Assembly (NCBI RefSeq): GCF_000155955.1
Contig: NZ_GG697141.2
Location: 1,334,086-1,398,085, forward strand
Direction of reading: 5' to 3'
From: Mitsuokella multacida DSM 20544
GTDB taxonomy: Bacteria > Bacillota > Negativicutes > Selenomonadales > Selenomonadaceae
DNA length: 64,000 bases
Both the position numbers and the translations under genes were made by a program. Shown here piece after piece: positions 1-9,345 of the stretch (position 1 is its first letter; every line of letters starts with the position of its first letter). The notes beneath the pieces are model-generated. The model made no database searches. It worked only from the letters and a program-made list of their open reading frames with translations, and was not told where the DNA came from.

Positions 1-185
1 CGCGCGGGCCGGCGCTCCGCGTGCGGCGTATCGCTGCCCGCGAGCCAGGCGAGCGCTTCCTGCGCCGTCGCGAAGCTCTTGTAGCGGGCGCCGGGGAAGC
101 CCGCGACCTGCTTCTCGCAGTCTGCCCAGCTCGTGAAGAGCCCGCAGCTGCGCCCGACGCGCACGGCATATACTTTTTTTGGCAT
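1..185 (-). CDS. rnhA: Ribonuclease H, N-terminal part (truncated by window edge)
   Basis: Reading the minus strand from the ATG at 185 gives 61 codons without a stop up to the window edge. The protein begins MPKKVYAVRVGRSCGLF and continues with SWADCEKQV and YKSFATAQEALAWL. This is the caulimovirus-viroplasmin-like domain found at the N-terminus of many bacterial and eukaryotic RNase H1 enzymes, where it binds RNA/DNA hybrids. A GGAGG ribosome site lies 5-9 bases upstream of the ATG (plus-strand 191-195). The catalytic RNase H domain would lie outside the window, so the enzyme assignment rests on the N-terminal domain only. This is the only minus-strand gene seen and it is divergent from the envelope cluster. 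Confidence 0.8.
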   Translation of the reverse strand, partial: MPKKVYAVRVGRSCGLFTSWADCEKQVAGFPGARYKSFATAQEALAWLAGSDTPHAERRPA

Positions 186-214
186 AATTTCCTCCAAGAT
201 ACCTGTTTTTTCTT

Positions 215-243
215 ATTATAAGGGATTTGGGGGCAGAAAAGAA
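215..243 (-). promoter_or_regulatory. Candidate promoter of rnhA
   Basis: On the minus strand a perfect TATAAT (-10, plus positions 215-220) lies 17 bases from a weak TTCTTT (-35, 238-243). It is about 30 bases upstream of the rnhA start. Confidence 0.4.
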
Positions 244-276
244 TCAAATTTTTGTGTTCAAGATAGTAAACTTTTC

Positions 277-305
277 TTTACTATTTCGGAATTGCTTGCT
301 ACAAT
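277..305 (+). promoter_or_regulatory. Candidate promoter of the mla operon
   Basis: TTTACT (277-282), a 17-base spacer and TACAAT (300-305) form a sigma-A-like promoter in the AT-rich divergent region between rnhA and mlaE. Confidence 0.5.
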
Positions 306-384
306 CGTAACTATGGAGCTTTATACATAAGCGCTTCACTAGAAAATTAAGGAAATAGAAAGACAGAAAGGAAGGGGGAGCTGG

Positions 385-1155
385 ATGCTGCTTCGGATAC
401 TCAGCACCATCGGCGCATTCGTGCTGCGACGCTTCGAAGAGCTTGGCACGATCGTGCTGCTCTACGGCGAGACGCTGCGCGCACTGCGCCACAAGCCGCG
501 CCTGCGCCATATCCTCGCGCAGATGTCGCATCTCGGCGTCGATTCCCTGATGATCGTCAGCTTGACGCTGCTGTTCACGGGCGTCGTCATCTCGCTGCAG
601 ACGGCCGATGTGCTCATCCGCTTCGGCGCGCAAGGCACGCTTGGCGGCATCGTCACGATTGCGATTGGCCGTGAACTCGGCCCGGTGCTCGTCGCTGTCG
701 TCTGTGCCGGCCGCGTCGGCTCGGCTATCACGGCGGAGATCGCGACGATGAAGGTCACGGAACAGATCGACGCGCTGCGCGTCATGGCCGTGAGCCCTGT
801 CGACTACCTGCTCGTGCCGCGCATGCTCGCCTGCATGATCGTCGTGCCGATTCTCACGGTCTTCGGCGACGTCATCGGCGTCTTCGGCGGCTGGCTCATC
901 GCCGTCTTCTACAAGGGGCTGACGACGTACAGCTACATGAACTCCATCCACATCTTTGCGGATTTGTTCGACATGACGGGCGGCGTCATCAAGGCCATCT
1001 TCTTCGGCAATGTCATCGCAGTACTCGGTTGCTACTACGGCCTGCACTGCCCAGATGGGGCGGAGGGCGTCGGCCGGGCGACGACGAAGACGGTCGTCGC
1101 CTCGATCATCGTCATCTTCCTGCTGAACGCCGTGCTGACGTTCCTGCTGTACTGA
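385..1155 (+). CDS. mlaE: MlaE-type phospholipid ABC transporter permease
   Basis: This 256-residue polytopic membrane protein belongs to the MlaE/YrbE permease family. The family works with MlaF and an MCE protein (MlaD) to move phospholipids between the inner and outer membranes. Family hallmarks visible are the central stretch around IGRELGPVLVAVVCAGRVGS and the following AEIATMKVTEQIDALRVM, which is the coupling region that contacts the ATPase. About five hydrophobic segments are present. It is the first gene of an mlaE-mlaF-mlaD operon, 15 bases before mlaF. No mlaA, mlaB or mlaC is present nearby, as known for diderm Firmicutes. Confidence 0.93.
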   Translation: MLLRILSTIGAFVLRRFEELGTIVLLYGETLRALRHKPRLRHILAQMSHLGVDSLMIVSLTLLFTGVVISLQTADVLIRFGAQGTLGGIVTIAIGRELGPVLVAVVCAGRVGSAITAEIATMKVTEQIDALRVMAVSPVDYLLVPRMLACMIVVPILTVFGDVIGVFGGWLIAVFYKGLTTYSYMNSIHIFADLFDMTGGVIKAIFFGNVIAVLGCYYGLHCPDGAEGVGRATTKTVVASIIVIFLLNAVLTFLLY

Positions 1156-1170
1156 TGAGGGGGATGGACT

Positions 1171-1926
1171 ATGATTGAATTCAAAGACGTCTGCATGCGC
1201 TTTGACGACAAGGATGCGCTCAAGCACATCAGTCTGACGATACGCGACGGAGAGACGCTCGCCATCATCGGCGGCTCGGGCTCTGGCAAGAGCACGTTCC
1301 TGCGCCTGCTCATCGGCCTCATCAAGCCGACGAGCGGCCAGATCCTCATCGACGGGCAGGACATCGTGCCGATGAGCGAGGCGGAGCTCAACAAGGTCCG
1401 CCTCAAGATGGGCATGGTCTTCCAGTACTCGGCGCTGTTTGACTCGATGACCGTCGGCGAGAACGTCGCCTTCGGCCTGCGCGAGCATACGAAGCTCAGC
1501 GATGCGGACATCAAGGAAATCGTCCACGACAAGCTGCACCTCGTCGGGCTCGACGGCGTCGAGGACATGATGCCGAATGAGCTCTCGGGCGGCATGAAGA
1601 AGCGTGTGAGCCTCGCGAGGGCTATCGCCGTCGAGCCGTCTATCATCTGTTACGATGAGCCGAGTTCGGGCCTCGACCCCTTGATGACCGAGAAAATCGA
1701 CGAGCTCATCGTCAACACGCAGAAGGCTCTCTCGGTGACGAGCATCGTCGTCACACACGATATGGCCAGCGCTTGCCGCATCTCGGACCGCATTGCTATG
1801 ATCTACGATGGAGAACTCATTGCGGTCGATACGGTCGAGCGCTTCAAGAAGATACAGGATGCGCGCGTGCAGGCCTTCTTCCGCACGCTGCGCACCGTCA
1901 AGTCCGAAAAGGAGGATGAGCGATGA
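1171..1926 (+). CDS. mlaF: MlaF-type phospholipid ABC transporter ATPase
   Basis: This 251-residue ABC ATPase energises the MlaE/MlaD lipid transporter at the cytoplasmic face. Walker A is GGSGSGKST (residues 34-42). The ABC signature is LSGGMKKRV (about 138-146), with the MKKR variant typical of MlaF/Mkl proteins rather than the usual QQR. Walker B ends in YDEP (D162, E163), and the switch histidine lies in VTHD. The gene follows mlaE directly, and its last codons overlap the mlaD start by four bases (ATGA), which indicates translational coupling. Confidence 0.95.
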   Translation: MIEFKDVCMRFDDKDALKHISLTIRDGETLAIIGGSGSGKSTFLRLLIGLIKPTSGQILIDGQDIVPMSEAELNKVRLKMGMVFQYSALFDSMTVGENVAFGLREHTKLSDADIKEIVHDKLHLVGLDGVEDMMPNELSGGMKKRVSLARAIAVEPSIICYDEPSSGLDPLMTEKIDELIVNTQKALSVTSIVVTHDMASACRISDRIAMIYDGELIAVDTVERFKKIQDARVQAFFRTLRTVKSEKEDER

Positions 1927-3209
1927 CAACAGAGGCAAAAGTAGGGGCGTTCACCGTCGTCGGTGTCGTGCTCTTCGTGGCAGTCGCCATGCTGCTCTCC
2001 GGCGTCTCTCTGTCGGGGCATAAGGGATATACACTTTACGCGGGATTCAAACAGGTCATCGGCGTCGAGCCGGAGTCGGTCGTGCGCCTCTCAGGCGTTC
2101 CCGTCGGCAAGGTCAAGAGCGTCCGCAACGATGGCGGCGGCGTGACCGTCGCCTTAGACATCGACGGCAAGGCCAAGATCCCGAAGGGGTCTTCCGTGAC
2201 CGTCGCCTCGGCCGGCGTCATGGGTGAGAAATTCATCAACATCCTGCCGGGCAAGGATCAGGGCATCTACCTCGGCGATGGCGATTACCTTATTGGCCAG
2301 GAAGAGGAGGGTATGGATTCGCTGATGGCGAAGGCAGGCAATGTGATGGACCAGGTCCAGGCATTGCTCGACTCGATGAATCAGGTCATGGGCAATCCGG
2401 ACTTCCAGAAGAATTTCCTGCAGATGGCCGTCAACATCCGCGACATGACGGCGCATATGGACGGCCTCGTCGCGGCGATGGAGCAGACGATGCGCGAGAA
2501 CCAGGGCAACATCACGGGCATGCTCTCGAATCTCAACGCGGCTTCTGCCGGCCTCAACCGCACGATGAACCAGGTCGAGGCGATGATGACGAATCTCGCC
2601 ACGGTCGGCGCGGACCCGCAGACGGCGGAGAACCTGCGCCTGACGCTCGCGAACATCAAGGACACGAGTGACCGCATCGCGCACATTGCCGAGAACATGG
2701 ATGGCGCCGTCGGCGACCCGCAGACGGCGGAGGACATCAAGACGACGATCCGCAATGCGCGCCAGATGTCCGAAAAAGCAGGAAATATGATGGGCAAGCT
2801 CGAAGATATCAAGGTCAAGCCATCTGCTGACCTGCTCTACAGCGGAGCGAAAGACGACTGGAAGGCAAACTTCAACGTCGACTTGGGGCCTGAGACGGGA
2901 AATTTTCTGCGGGCCGGACTCGATGACATCGGGGACGGCAACCGCGGCAACCTCGAAGTCGGCCGCCGCACGGAACACTACGCCGTGCGCGGCGGCGTCA
3001 TCAACGGCGATGTCGGCCTGGGCCTCGACGCCTACGCCGGCAAGCGCTTCGTCTTCTCGGTTGACGCCATGGACCCGAACGACCCTGCCCTGAGGCTCGG
3101 CGCCCAGTACCAACTCAATGACGCCGGCACCTGGCTCATGGGCCAGTGGGATGATGTCAACGACAGTGACAAGCGCGCCGCCTACGTCGGCCTGCGCCAG
3201 TCGTTCTGA
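1923..3209 (+). CDS. mlaD: MlaD-type MCE protein with long helical region and C-terminal barrel-like domain
   Basis: This 428-residue protein is more than twice the length of proteobacterial MlaD (about 180). It has one TM segment (about residues 7-27) and an MCE domain (about 37-115). A long helical region (about 125-290) follows, containing near-repeats built on NPDFQKN, DPQTAENLRLTL and DPQTAEDIKTTI. The final 130 residues are rich in alternating aromatic and polar residues and end in GLRQSF, as expected for beta strands of an outer-membrane barrel. In Veillonella parvula such a MlaD is known to bridge both membranes. The same trans-envelope architecture is inferred here: MCE ring at the inner membrane, helical needle, barrel in the outer membrane. 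It is translationally coupled to mlaF. Confidence 0.88.
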   Translation: MTTEAKVGAFTVVGVVLFVAVAMLLSGVSLSGHKGYTLYAGFKQVIGVEPESVVRLSGVPVGKVKSVRNDGGGVTVALDIDGKAKIPKGSSVTVASAGVMGEKFINILPGKDQGIYLGDGDYLIGQEEEGMDSLMAKAGNVMDQVQALLDSMNQVMGNPDFQKNFLQMAVNIRDMTAHMDGLVAAMEQTMRENQGNITGMLSNLNAASAGLNRTMNQVEAMMTNLATVGADPQTAENLRLTLANIKDTSDRIAHIAENMDGAVGDPQTAEDIKTTIRNARQMSEKAGNMMGKLEDIKVKPSADLLYSGAKDDWKANFNVDLGPETGNFLRAGLDDIGDGNRGNLEVGRRTEHYAVRGGVINGDVGLGLDAYAGKRFVFSVDAMDPNDPALRLGAQYQLNDAGTWLMGQWDDVNDSDKRAAYVGLRQSF

Positions 3210-3226
3210 TACAATGCAGATTTTGG

Positions 3227-3248
3227 GTACCATTCTTTGTAATGGTGC
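3227..3248 (+). other. Intergenic hairpin between mlaD and tolC
   Basis: GTACCATT (3227-3234) and AATGGTGC (3241-3248) pair over 8 bp with one G-U around a 6-base loop. No T-run follows, so it is more likely an RNA processing or stabilising element than a terminator. Confidence 0.35.
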
Positions 3249-3302
3249 TCGAATGAAGATTTAAGAAAGACATGTTACATTTTCTCTGAGGAGGAACTGA
3301 CC

Positions 3303-4904
3303 TTGAATAAGAACAATCGCTTCTATAAGAAACTGACTGCCCTCATCGCCACGGGGCTGCTGACGGCCGCTGTCTCAGGCACGGCCTTTGCCGCTGACAC
3401 CGTTCAGCTCGACCTGCACGACAGCGTGCAGATGGCACTCGAGAACAACCGCACGATCCGCCAGGCGCTGACGGATGTCGACACGGCCAAGTGGACGCTG
3501 TCTAAGGCGCGCCGTACGATGGGCCCGACGGTGACGTGGACTTCTGGTGCAAACCGCATCGGCGGTGATTCTCTGGATTCGGCTCATAACGCACATGCGC
3601 TTGGCATGGGACCGGCTTATGATTATTCTTGGACGAATACGGCACAGGGCGTGATGCCGCTCTACAATGGCTCGGTCAAGGGCCAGATCAAGCAGGCGCG
3701 CTATGGCCTCAATGCGCAGGACCTTGCGCTCGAGGAGACGAAGCAGGCCATCCGCCTGCAGGCGACGTCGGACTATTACAACATCCTGCAGTGCCGCAAT
3801 CTCATCGATGTCGAGCAGGAGTCGGTCAACACGCTGCAGGAGCACCTCGACAACGTCAATGCGCAGTACCGTGTCGGCACGGTCGCGAAGTCCGACGTGC
3901 TCGCCTCGCAGGTCCAGCTCGCCAATGCACAGCAGGCGCTCGTGACGGCACAGAACAACTACGACATCGCGGTCTCGACGCTCAACAACGTCATCGGCCT
4001 GCCGACGGACACGGTGCTCGACATCCGCGACCAGCTCAAGTACACGAAGTACGACCTGACGCAGGATGACTGCACGAATTACGCGCTCGACAACCGCGCG
4101 GACGGTGCGGCAAAGCGCTATGCCGTCAAGGCGGCTGAGGCAGCTGTCGAGACGGCCAAGGCTGGCTATCAGCCGACGGTCAATGCTGTCGTCAACAAGT
4201 CCATCGGCGGCGAGAAACCGTTCCGTCATGACCATACGAATAGTGATAGCTGGTCGGCTGGTGTCAATGCCTCATGGAACGTCTTCGATAACGGCCAGAC
4301 GCAGGCCAGCGTCAACTCGGCCAACATGGCGCTCGCCAAGGCGAAGGAAGCCGCTGCCCAGACGGATGACCAGATCCGCCTCGACGTGCGCACGGCCTAC
4401 CTCGGCCTGCAGGCTGCCGAGAAGAACATCCAGACGACTTCCGTCGCCGTGACGCGCGCCGAGGAAGACTACAAGATTGCGCAGGTCCGCTACAGCGCCG
4501 GCGTCGGCACGAACCTCGATGTCATGGATGCCAACGAGAAGCTCACGACGGCCCGCACGAACTACTACACGGCCCTCTACAACTACAACACGAGCAAGGC
4601 CTCGCTCGACAAGGCGATGGGCATCCCTGTCGACCTCGATGTCGTCAAGTACACGGAGGCCGAGCAGGCTGGCGATACGGCACCGAAGGCGCGCGATGCG
4701 GCCAAGCTCAAGGACGATGCCATCTTCGAGATGGAGCAGCTGCAGAAGCTCGAGAAGGCCAACGCAGCCGCTGAGGCCGCTACAGTGCAGGAGACGGCTC
4801 AGACTGCTCAGAAGTCAGCTGATGCAGCAAGCGCAGCCGCGGCAGAGAATCCTTCGGCTGCTACGGTCACGAGCGAGGCGGTCGCCTCGGATATGGCAAA
4901 CTGA
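3303..4904 (+). CDS. tolC: TolC-like outer membrane efflux protein
   Basis: This 533-residue outer-membrane factor starts at TTG (3303) behind a strong AGGAGGA site. A signal peptide (about residues 1-30, ending VSGTAFAA) leads into two OEP repeats rich in coiled-coil helix, for example ARYGLNAQDLALEETKQAIR and VRYSAGVGTNLDVMDANEKL. The latter is the classic second-repeat motif. The last 70 residues are an Ala/Gln/Glu-rich tail after the OEP fold, which is unusual and probably disordered. It would act as the trimeric exit duct for efflux pumps or type I secretion. No pump genes are adjacent. Its place between mlaD and tamB suggests it belongs to the envelope cluster. Confidence 0.9.
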   Translation: MNKNNRFYKKLTALIATGLLTAAVSGTAFAADTVQLDLHDSVQMALENNRTIRQALTDVDTAKWTLSKARRTMGPTVTWTSGANRIGGDSLDSAHNAHALGMGPAYDYSWTNTAQGVMPLYNGSVKGQIKQARYGLNAQDLALEETKQAIRLQATSDYYNILQCRNLIDVEQESVNTLQEHLDNVNAQYRVGTVAKSDVLASQVQLANAQQALVTAQNNYDIAVSTLNNVIGLPTDTVLDIRDQLKYTKYDLTQDDCTNYALDNRADGAAKRYAVKAAEAAVETAKAGYQPTVNAVVNKSIGGEKPFRHDHTNSDSWSAGVNASWNVFDNGQTQASVNSANMALAKAKEAAAQTDDQIRLDVRTAYLGLQAAEKNIQTTSVAVTRAEEDYKIAQVRYSAGVGTNLDVMDANEKLTTARTNYYTALYNYNTSKASLDKAMGIPVDLDVVKYTEAEQAGDTAPKARDAAKLKDDAIFEMEQLQKLEKANAAAEAATVQETAQTAQKSADAASAAAAENPSAATVTSEAVASDMAN

Positions 4905-4978
4905 GACTTCCTGCAAGACACAAGATACAGCAAATTTCATAATCCGATACAGCAAGAGTGAATTTTGGGGAGATCGTC

Positions 4979-7900
4979 ATGAAACGGAAAACCATCGGGA
5001 TAGGCATCGGCGCGCTTTTTGGCGTGCTGCTGCTGGTACTGGGCGGCATCTGGTACTACATACAGACCAGCGCGTTCATGGACAAAGTAGAGAGCACGGC
5101 GTCCACTGTAGCCAGTGAGACGCTCGGTGTGCCGGTCTCCGTCGGCGCCATCAAGGTGAATTCGCTTCATGACCTTGAGATTCATGATCTTGCCATCTAT
5201 GATAAGCAGGCGGAATGCATCGCCCAGGCCGATACGGCCCGGGTGGAGCTCCGCCTGCTTTCTGCATACCGCGACCCGGCCTACGTCGTCAAGGAAGTCA
5301 CGCTCTCGAATGTCAAGGCAAACCTCATCCAACGCGAGGACGGCAGCTGGAACGTCGAGGACATCAAGACGCAGAGCTCGGGCTCTAGCTCGTTCTTCGG
5401 CACGGTCACGGTGGAGAACGGCACGGTCACGGTGTCGGCGCAGGGCCATGAGGTCACGGCGCAGGACATCGAGGGCTCGGCTGATTTCTCGGACTATCCC
5501 GTGCTGAAGCTCGCGGCCAAGGCAAACTGTCTCGATTCGGCCGTCGATTTCTCGGGCACCTACCGCAAGGAGCGCCAGATCTTCAACCTGAAGGTCTCGG
5601 GCCTCGACCTCATGAACGTCCTGCCCTTGCTGCCGGATGGCACGATCCCTGACGGCGTCGAAGTCCTCGGCGGCACGGTCACGGAGGCCAAGGTCTCGGG
5701 CCAGTACATGGGCAGCCAGCTCTCCTTTGCAGGACAGGCTCAGTACGAGAACGGCTCGGTCAAGGTCAAGGACACGCAGGTCGACGACATCCACGGCTTT
5801 GCCTCGTTCACAGATGCAGAGGTGCTGCTCTTTACGGACGCAGAGGCGGCCGGCCAGCAGGCACATGCCGAGGGCAAGGTCCGCTACGACACGGATACCC
5901 CGTACCTCGACCTCACGATCTCATCCGATTCGCTTGACCCCGCAAAGGTGCTCAAGGACATCCCCTATGAAGGTGCGGCTTCGCTCAAGGCACATATCAC
6001 AGGCCCGGTGAAGGACCCCGTCATCGACGGTGATGTCCGCGTCGCTTCCGGCGCGGCCAATGGCATCCCGTTCACGAATGCGAGCGCACACGTCCGCTAT
6101 GAAGGCGGGCGCGTCTCTGTTCAGGATGTCTCGGTCAGCGCTTTCGGCGGCACAGTGCGCGGCGAGGGTACGTTCTCGCCGAGCAGCCTGACGTATGCAG
6201 CTCATCTCGTCGGCAGCGATATCGACACGCAGCAGGCGGCTTCGTACATCCCGGAGCTTGCGGACCTCACGGGCCGTGTCTCCTTCAACATGGGCCTTTC
6301 CGGCACGGGCACAGATACGAGCGATCTGCAGGCGTACGGCAGCGCCGCCCTGCAGGCTGGTTCGTACAAGGGCCTGCCGATCGAGAGCCTCACGGCCTCG
6401 TTCTTCGCGCAGGGCACGGATGTCACGATCGACTACGCGAGCCTCAACCTGCCGCATCGCTCGAGCCTTGGCATCGAGGGCAAGGTCAAGGGCGGCCGCA
6501 AGATCGACCTCGCCTTCTACGGCGGCCATGTCGACCTCTCGCTCGCGCGGACGCTGATCCCCGAGGCCGATGTCACGGGGCTCGGCGACTTTGAGGGCAC
6601 GGCACAGGGCGATATCGCTGATCCTGTGGTGAACTTCAAGTTCACCGCGACGAACGGCACGCTCTTCAAGCAGCCGTACGACAGCCTGAAATTCAACGCT
6701 GGCGGCAGCCTCGACGGCGTCACGATCGACGAGTTCTCGCTCGTCAAGGACGGCAAGCAGACCTGGTACGTAGACGGCTCGGTCGGCCTCACAGGGGAGC
6801 GGCGCATCGACATGCGCATCGACACGGTCGGTGCCCGCATGGAGGATATCGCGGCGCTCGCCTTCCCCGACCAGCCCATCACGGGTAATGTCGACAACAC
6901 CATCAAGATCACGGGCACGCTCGACCATCCCAATGCCGTCGGCTACATCCACTTCTACCGCGGCAGCTACAACGGCATCCTGCTTTCCGGCATGGACGGC
7001 GACTACTTCATGGAGGATGGCTTCACGCGCCTGCAGGACTTCCACGTCTTCTCGCCGATGGTCGACATGGACCTCAACGGCACAGTCGACCGCAACTGGA
7101 ACCTCGACATGATCGCGAGCGTCCACGAGATCAACATGGAGCGCTTCGCGAACAAGTTCCCGTATCCGGTCAGCGGCAAGGGCACGTTCGCTGGCCAGAT
7201 TGGCGGCACGCTCATGGACCCGACTTTCCACGGCATCCTCACGGCACCTTCCATCACGCTCAACGACCAGGAGCTCACGGATGTCCGTGGCATGGTCGAC
7301 TATGAGGACCGCGTCGTCAGCCTGAGCCAGTTCGGCTTCCGCCAGGGCGGTGGCAGCTATCAGGCGTCGCTCTCCATCAATATCGATACGCACGATGCCG
7401 ACGGCAGCGTCAAGGTGCAGGACGGCGATGTCAATGCAATCGCGGCCATCTGCAATTTCAAGAACGAGATTGTCTCCGGCAAGGTCAGCAGCGATGTCCA
7501 GGTCGGCGGCACCTACGACAATCCGGAGCTCACGATCACCGGGCAGCTGGCGGACGGCAAGATCTCTGGGTACGACGTCCACGATGTCGATGCCAATCTG
7601 CACTTGCTCGACCACGTCGTCTACATCGATAAGCTCGCGGGCCAGCAGGGCACGGACGGCAGCTTCACGGCAGATGGCTATGTGACGATCGGCGGACCGA
7701 TCCAGGCGCATTTCTCGGCGCAGAAGCTCGCGCTCGGCATGTTCACGAAGTCGGCCGGCCTCGCGCGCGAGGTGCACGGTACGGCTGACATCGAGGCGAC
7801 GTTCGGCGGCACGACGGATAACCCCTCTGCCGATGTCACGATTGCCGCGAACAACGGCGGCTTCCAGGGCTCGACGTTCGATGCGATGAACGGCGAGTTC

Positions 7901-9310
7901 CACCTCAAGAACGGCCTCGTCGATGTCAAGGACTTCTCGGTCGCGAAGGCCATCAACGGCAAGGACTACACGGCCTCGGCCAAGGGCATCGTGCCGATCA
8001 AGGCACTTTTTGCCAACCGCAATGAGGACCTCAACGACTACGAGCGCATCAAGCTCGATGTCAGCCTCGACCAGGCCGACCTTTCCATCCTGCCGTTCGT
8101 CTCCGACCAGATCGACTGGGCGCTCGGTCCGACGAAGGGCACGCTGGAGTTTACGGGCACGCTCGCGCACCCGCTCGTCACGGGCAGCATCTCCCTGTCG
8201 GACGGCGCCGTCAAGTTCAAGCCGCTCACCGTGCCAGTCACGGAGATGACGGCCCAGATTGATTTTAATGGCGATACGATGACAGTCCGCGATTTTTCTG
8301 GTAAAATGGGCGAAGGTATGTATACGGGGCAGGGTACGCTCAAGATGAACGGCCTGACACCCTCTGAGTACGATTTTTCGTTGACAGCGGACAAGCTCGA
8401 CGTGCAGAGCAGCTTCTTCAAGGGGCCTCTGAGCGGACAGCTGCGCGTCAACAAAGACAAGTTCTACGGCATGGAACTGCCGAAGATATCAGGGCAGGTC
8501 GACCTCGCAAACTGCACGATCTCGGTGCCGGCCATCCCCGACAGCGACGGCGAGCTGCCGGACATCATCCTCGACGCCGACGTCAATGTCGGCGACAAGG
8601 TCCACGCCTACAGCTCGTACCTCTACGATATGTACCTGACGGGCAACGTCCACTTCGGCGGTACGACGCGCCATCCGAAGACGTCGGGCTCGGTGTCCGT
8701 CAAGCGCGGCGGCACGATCAACTACCTCAAGACGGAGTTCAACGTCCGCGAGGGAACGGCCTACTTCAACCAGGTCGATTCGTTCTTGCCGAGCATCACG
8801 TTCCTGGCGGACACGCGCTTGACGCAGGCCAAGGTCTACCTTTCCATCACGGGGCCGCTCGACAACATGACGTTCACGCTGCGGTCGACGCCGGAGATGA
8901 GCCAGTCGGAGATCATCCAGCTGCTGACCCTGCGCGATGCCTACAAGGCCGGACAGGCCAACCTCGATGCCGGCGACCTCCTGATCGTCGGCCTGCAGAT
9001 GAGCTTCCTGTCCGAGGTCGAGGACGTCATGCGCAACATGCTCTGGCTCGACCGCTTCACGATCGCGCGCGGCAGCGGCTCTGCCTTTGATACGCACGAC
9101 GAGGAGTCGAGCAAGGACATCGATGTCTACCACGTCGAGATGGGCAAGTACATCACCGACAAGGTCATGCTCAAATACACGCAGCAGATCGGCGGCGATG
9201 ATACGCACCGCTTCGGCGTGCAGTACGACATGAACGACCGCTTTGGCCTGTCGCTCGATAAGGAGTCGCAGAAGTTCATCGTGGGCCTCGAAGCCCGCGT
9301 CCATTTCTGA
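4979..9310 (+). CDS. tamB: TamB/YtfN-like translocation and assembly module protein
   Basis: This very large AsmA-like protein has 1443 residues. The ATG at 4979 is preferred over an upstream in-frame GTG (4958) because GGGGAG precedes it by 7-8 bases. One N-terminal TM segment (about residues 6-26) is followed by an AsmA-like region. A long series of beta-rich repeats comes next, with recurring phrases such as ITGTLDHPNAVGYI, GGTYDNPELTITG and GGTTRHPKTSGSV, consistent with the TamB hydrophobic-groove fold. The DUF490 C-terminal domain (about 1100-1443) ends in VGLEARVHF. TamB-like proteins are proposed bridge-type lipid transporters. It lies in one operon-like run with mlaEFD-tolC; no tamA is seen, so BamA downstream is the likely outer-membrane partner. 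Confidence 0.92.
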   Translation: MKRKTIGIGIGALFGVLLLVLGGIWYYIQTSAFMDKVESTASTVASETLGVPVSVGAIKVNSLHDLEIHDLAIYDKQAECIAQADTARVELRLLSAYRDPAYVVKEVTLSNVKANLIQREDGSWNVEDIKTQSSGSSSFFGTVTVENGTVTVSAQGHEVTAQDIEGSADFSDYPVLKLAAKANCLDSAVDFSGTYRKERQIFNLKVSGLDLMNVLPLLPDGTIPDGVEVLGGTVTEAKVSGQYMGSQLSFAGQAQYENGSVKVKDTQVDDIHGFASFTDAEVLLFTDAEAAGQQAHAEGKVRYDTDTPYLDLTISSDSLDPAKVLKDIPYEGAASLKAHITGPVKDPVIDGDVRVASGAANGIPFTNASAHVRYEGGRVSVQDVSVSAFGGTVRGEGTFSPSSLTYAAHLVGSDIDTQQAASYIPELADLTGRVSFNMGLSGTGTDTSDLQAYGSAALQAGSYKGLPIESLTASFFAQGTDVTIDYASLNLPHRSSLGIEGKVKGGRKIDLAFYGGHVDLSLARTLIPEADVTGLGDFEGTAQGDIADPVVNFKFTATNGTLFKQPYDSLKFNAGGSLDGVTIDEFSLVKDGKQTWYVDGSVGLTGERRIDMRIDTVGARMEDIAALAFPDQPITGNVDNTIKITGTLDHPNAVGYIHFYRGSYNGILLSGMDGDYFMEDGFTRLQDFHVFSPMVDMDLNGTVDRNWNLDMIASVHEINMERFANKFPYPVSGKGTFAGQIGGTLMDPTFHGILTAPSITLNDQELTDVRGMVDYEDRVVSLSQFGFRQGGGSYQASLSINIDTHDADGSVKVQDGDVNAIAAICNFKNEIVSGKVSSDVQVGGTYDNPELTITGQLADGKISGYDVHDVDANLHLLDHVVYIDKLAGQQGTDGSFTADGYVTIGGPIQAHFSAQKLALGMFTKSAGLAREVHGTADIEATFGGTTDNPSADVTIAANNGGFQGSTFDAMNGEFHLKNGLVDVKDFSVAKAINGKDYTASAKGIVPIKALFANRNEDLNDYERIKLDVSLDQADLSILPFVSDQIDWALGPTKGTLEFTGTLAHPLVTGSISLSDGAVKFKPLTVPVTEMTAQIDFNGDTMTVRDFSGKMGEGMYTGQGTLKMNGLTPSEYDFSLTADKLDVQSSFFKGPLSGQLRVNKDKFYGMELPKISGQVDLANCTISVPAIPDSDGELPDIILDADVNVGDKVHAYSSYLYDMYLTGNVHFGGTTRHPKTSGSVSVKRGGTINYLKTEFNVREGTAYFNQVDSFLPSITFLADTRLTQAKVYLSITGPLDNMTFTLRSTPEMSQSEIIQLLTLRDAYKAGQANLDAGDLLIVGLQMSFLSEVEDVMRNMLWLDRFTIARGSGSAFDTHDEESSKDIDVYHVEMGKYITDKVMLKYTQQIGGDDTHRFGVQYDMNDRFGLSLDKESQKFIVGLEARVHF

Positions 9311-9345
9311 GTTTTATCATCTTGTTTCGAGAGGAGGTGAGCCGC

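Noticed and set aside
1-221. Plus-strand 66-codon frame at the left edge
   Set aside because: The opposite strand encodes the clear RNase H N-terminal domain with a ribosome site, so the plus-strand frame is its shadow.
5921-8170. Long minus-strand open frame opposite tamB (similar long frames lie opposite lpxB/msbA, waaA-lpxK, wecA/wecB, the SCIFF maturase and gpmI)
   Set aside because: These are by-products of the high GC content and codon pattern of the real + strand genes. Their translations are Arg/Asp/Val/Leu-rich with no motif, and no ribosome site fits.
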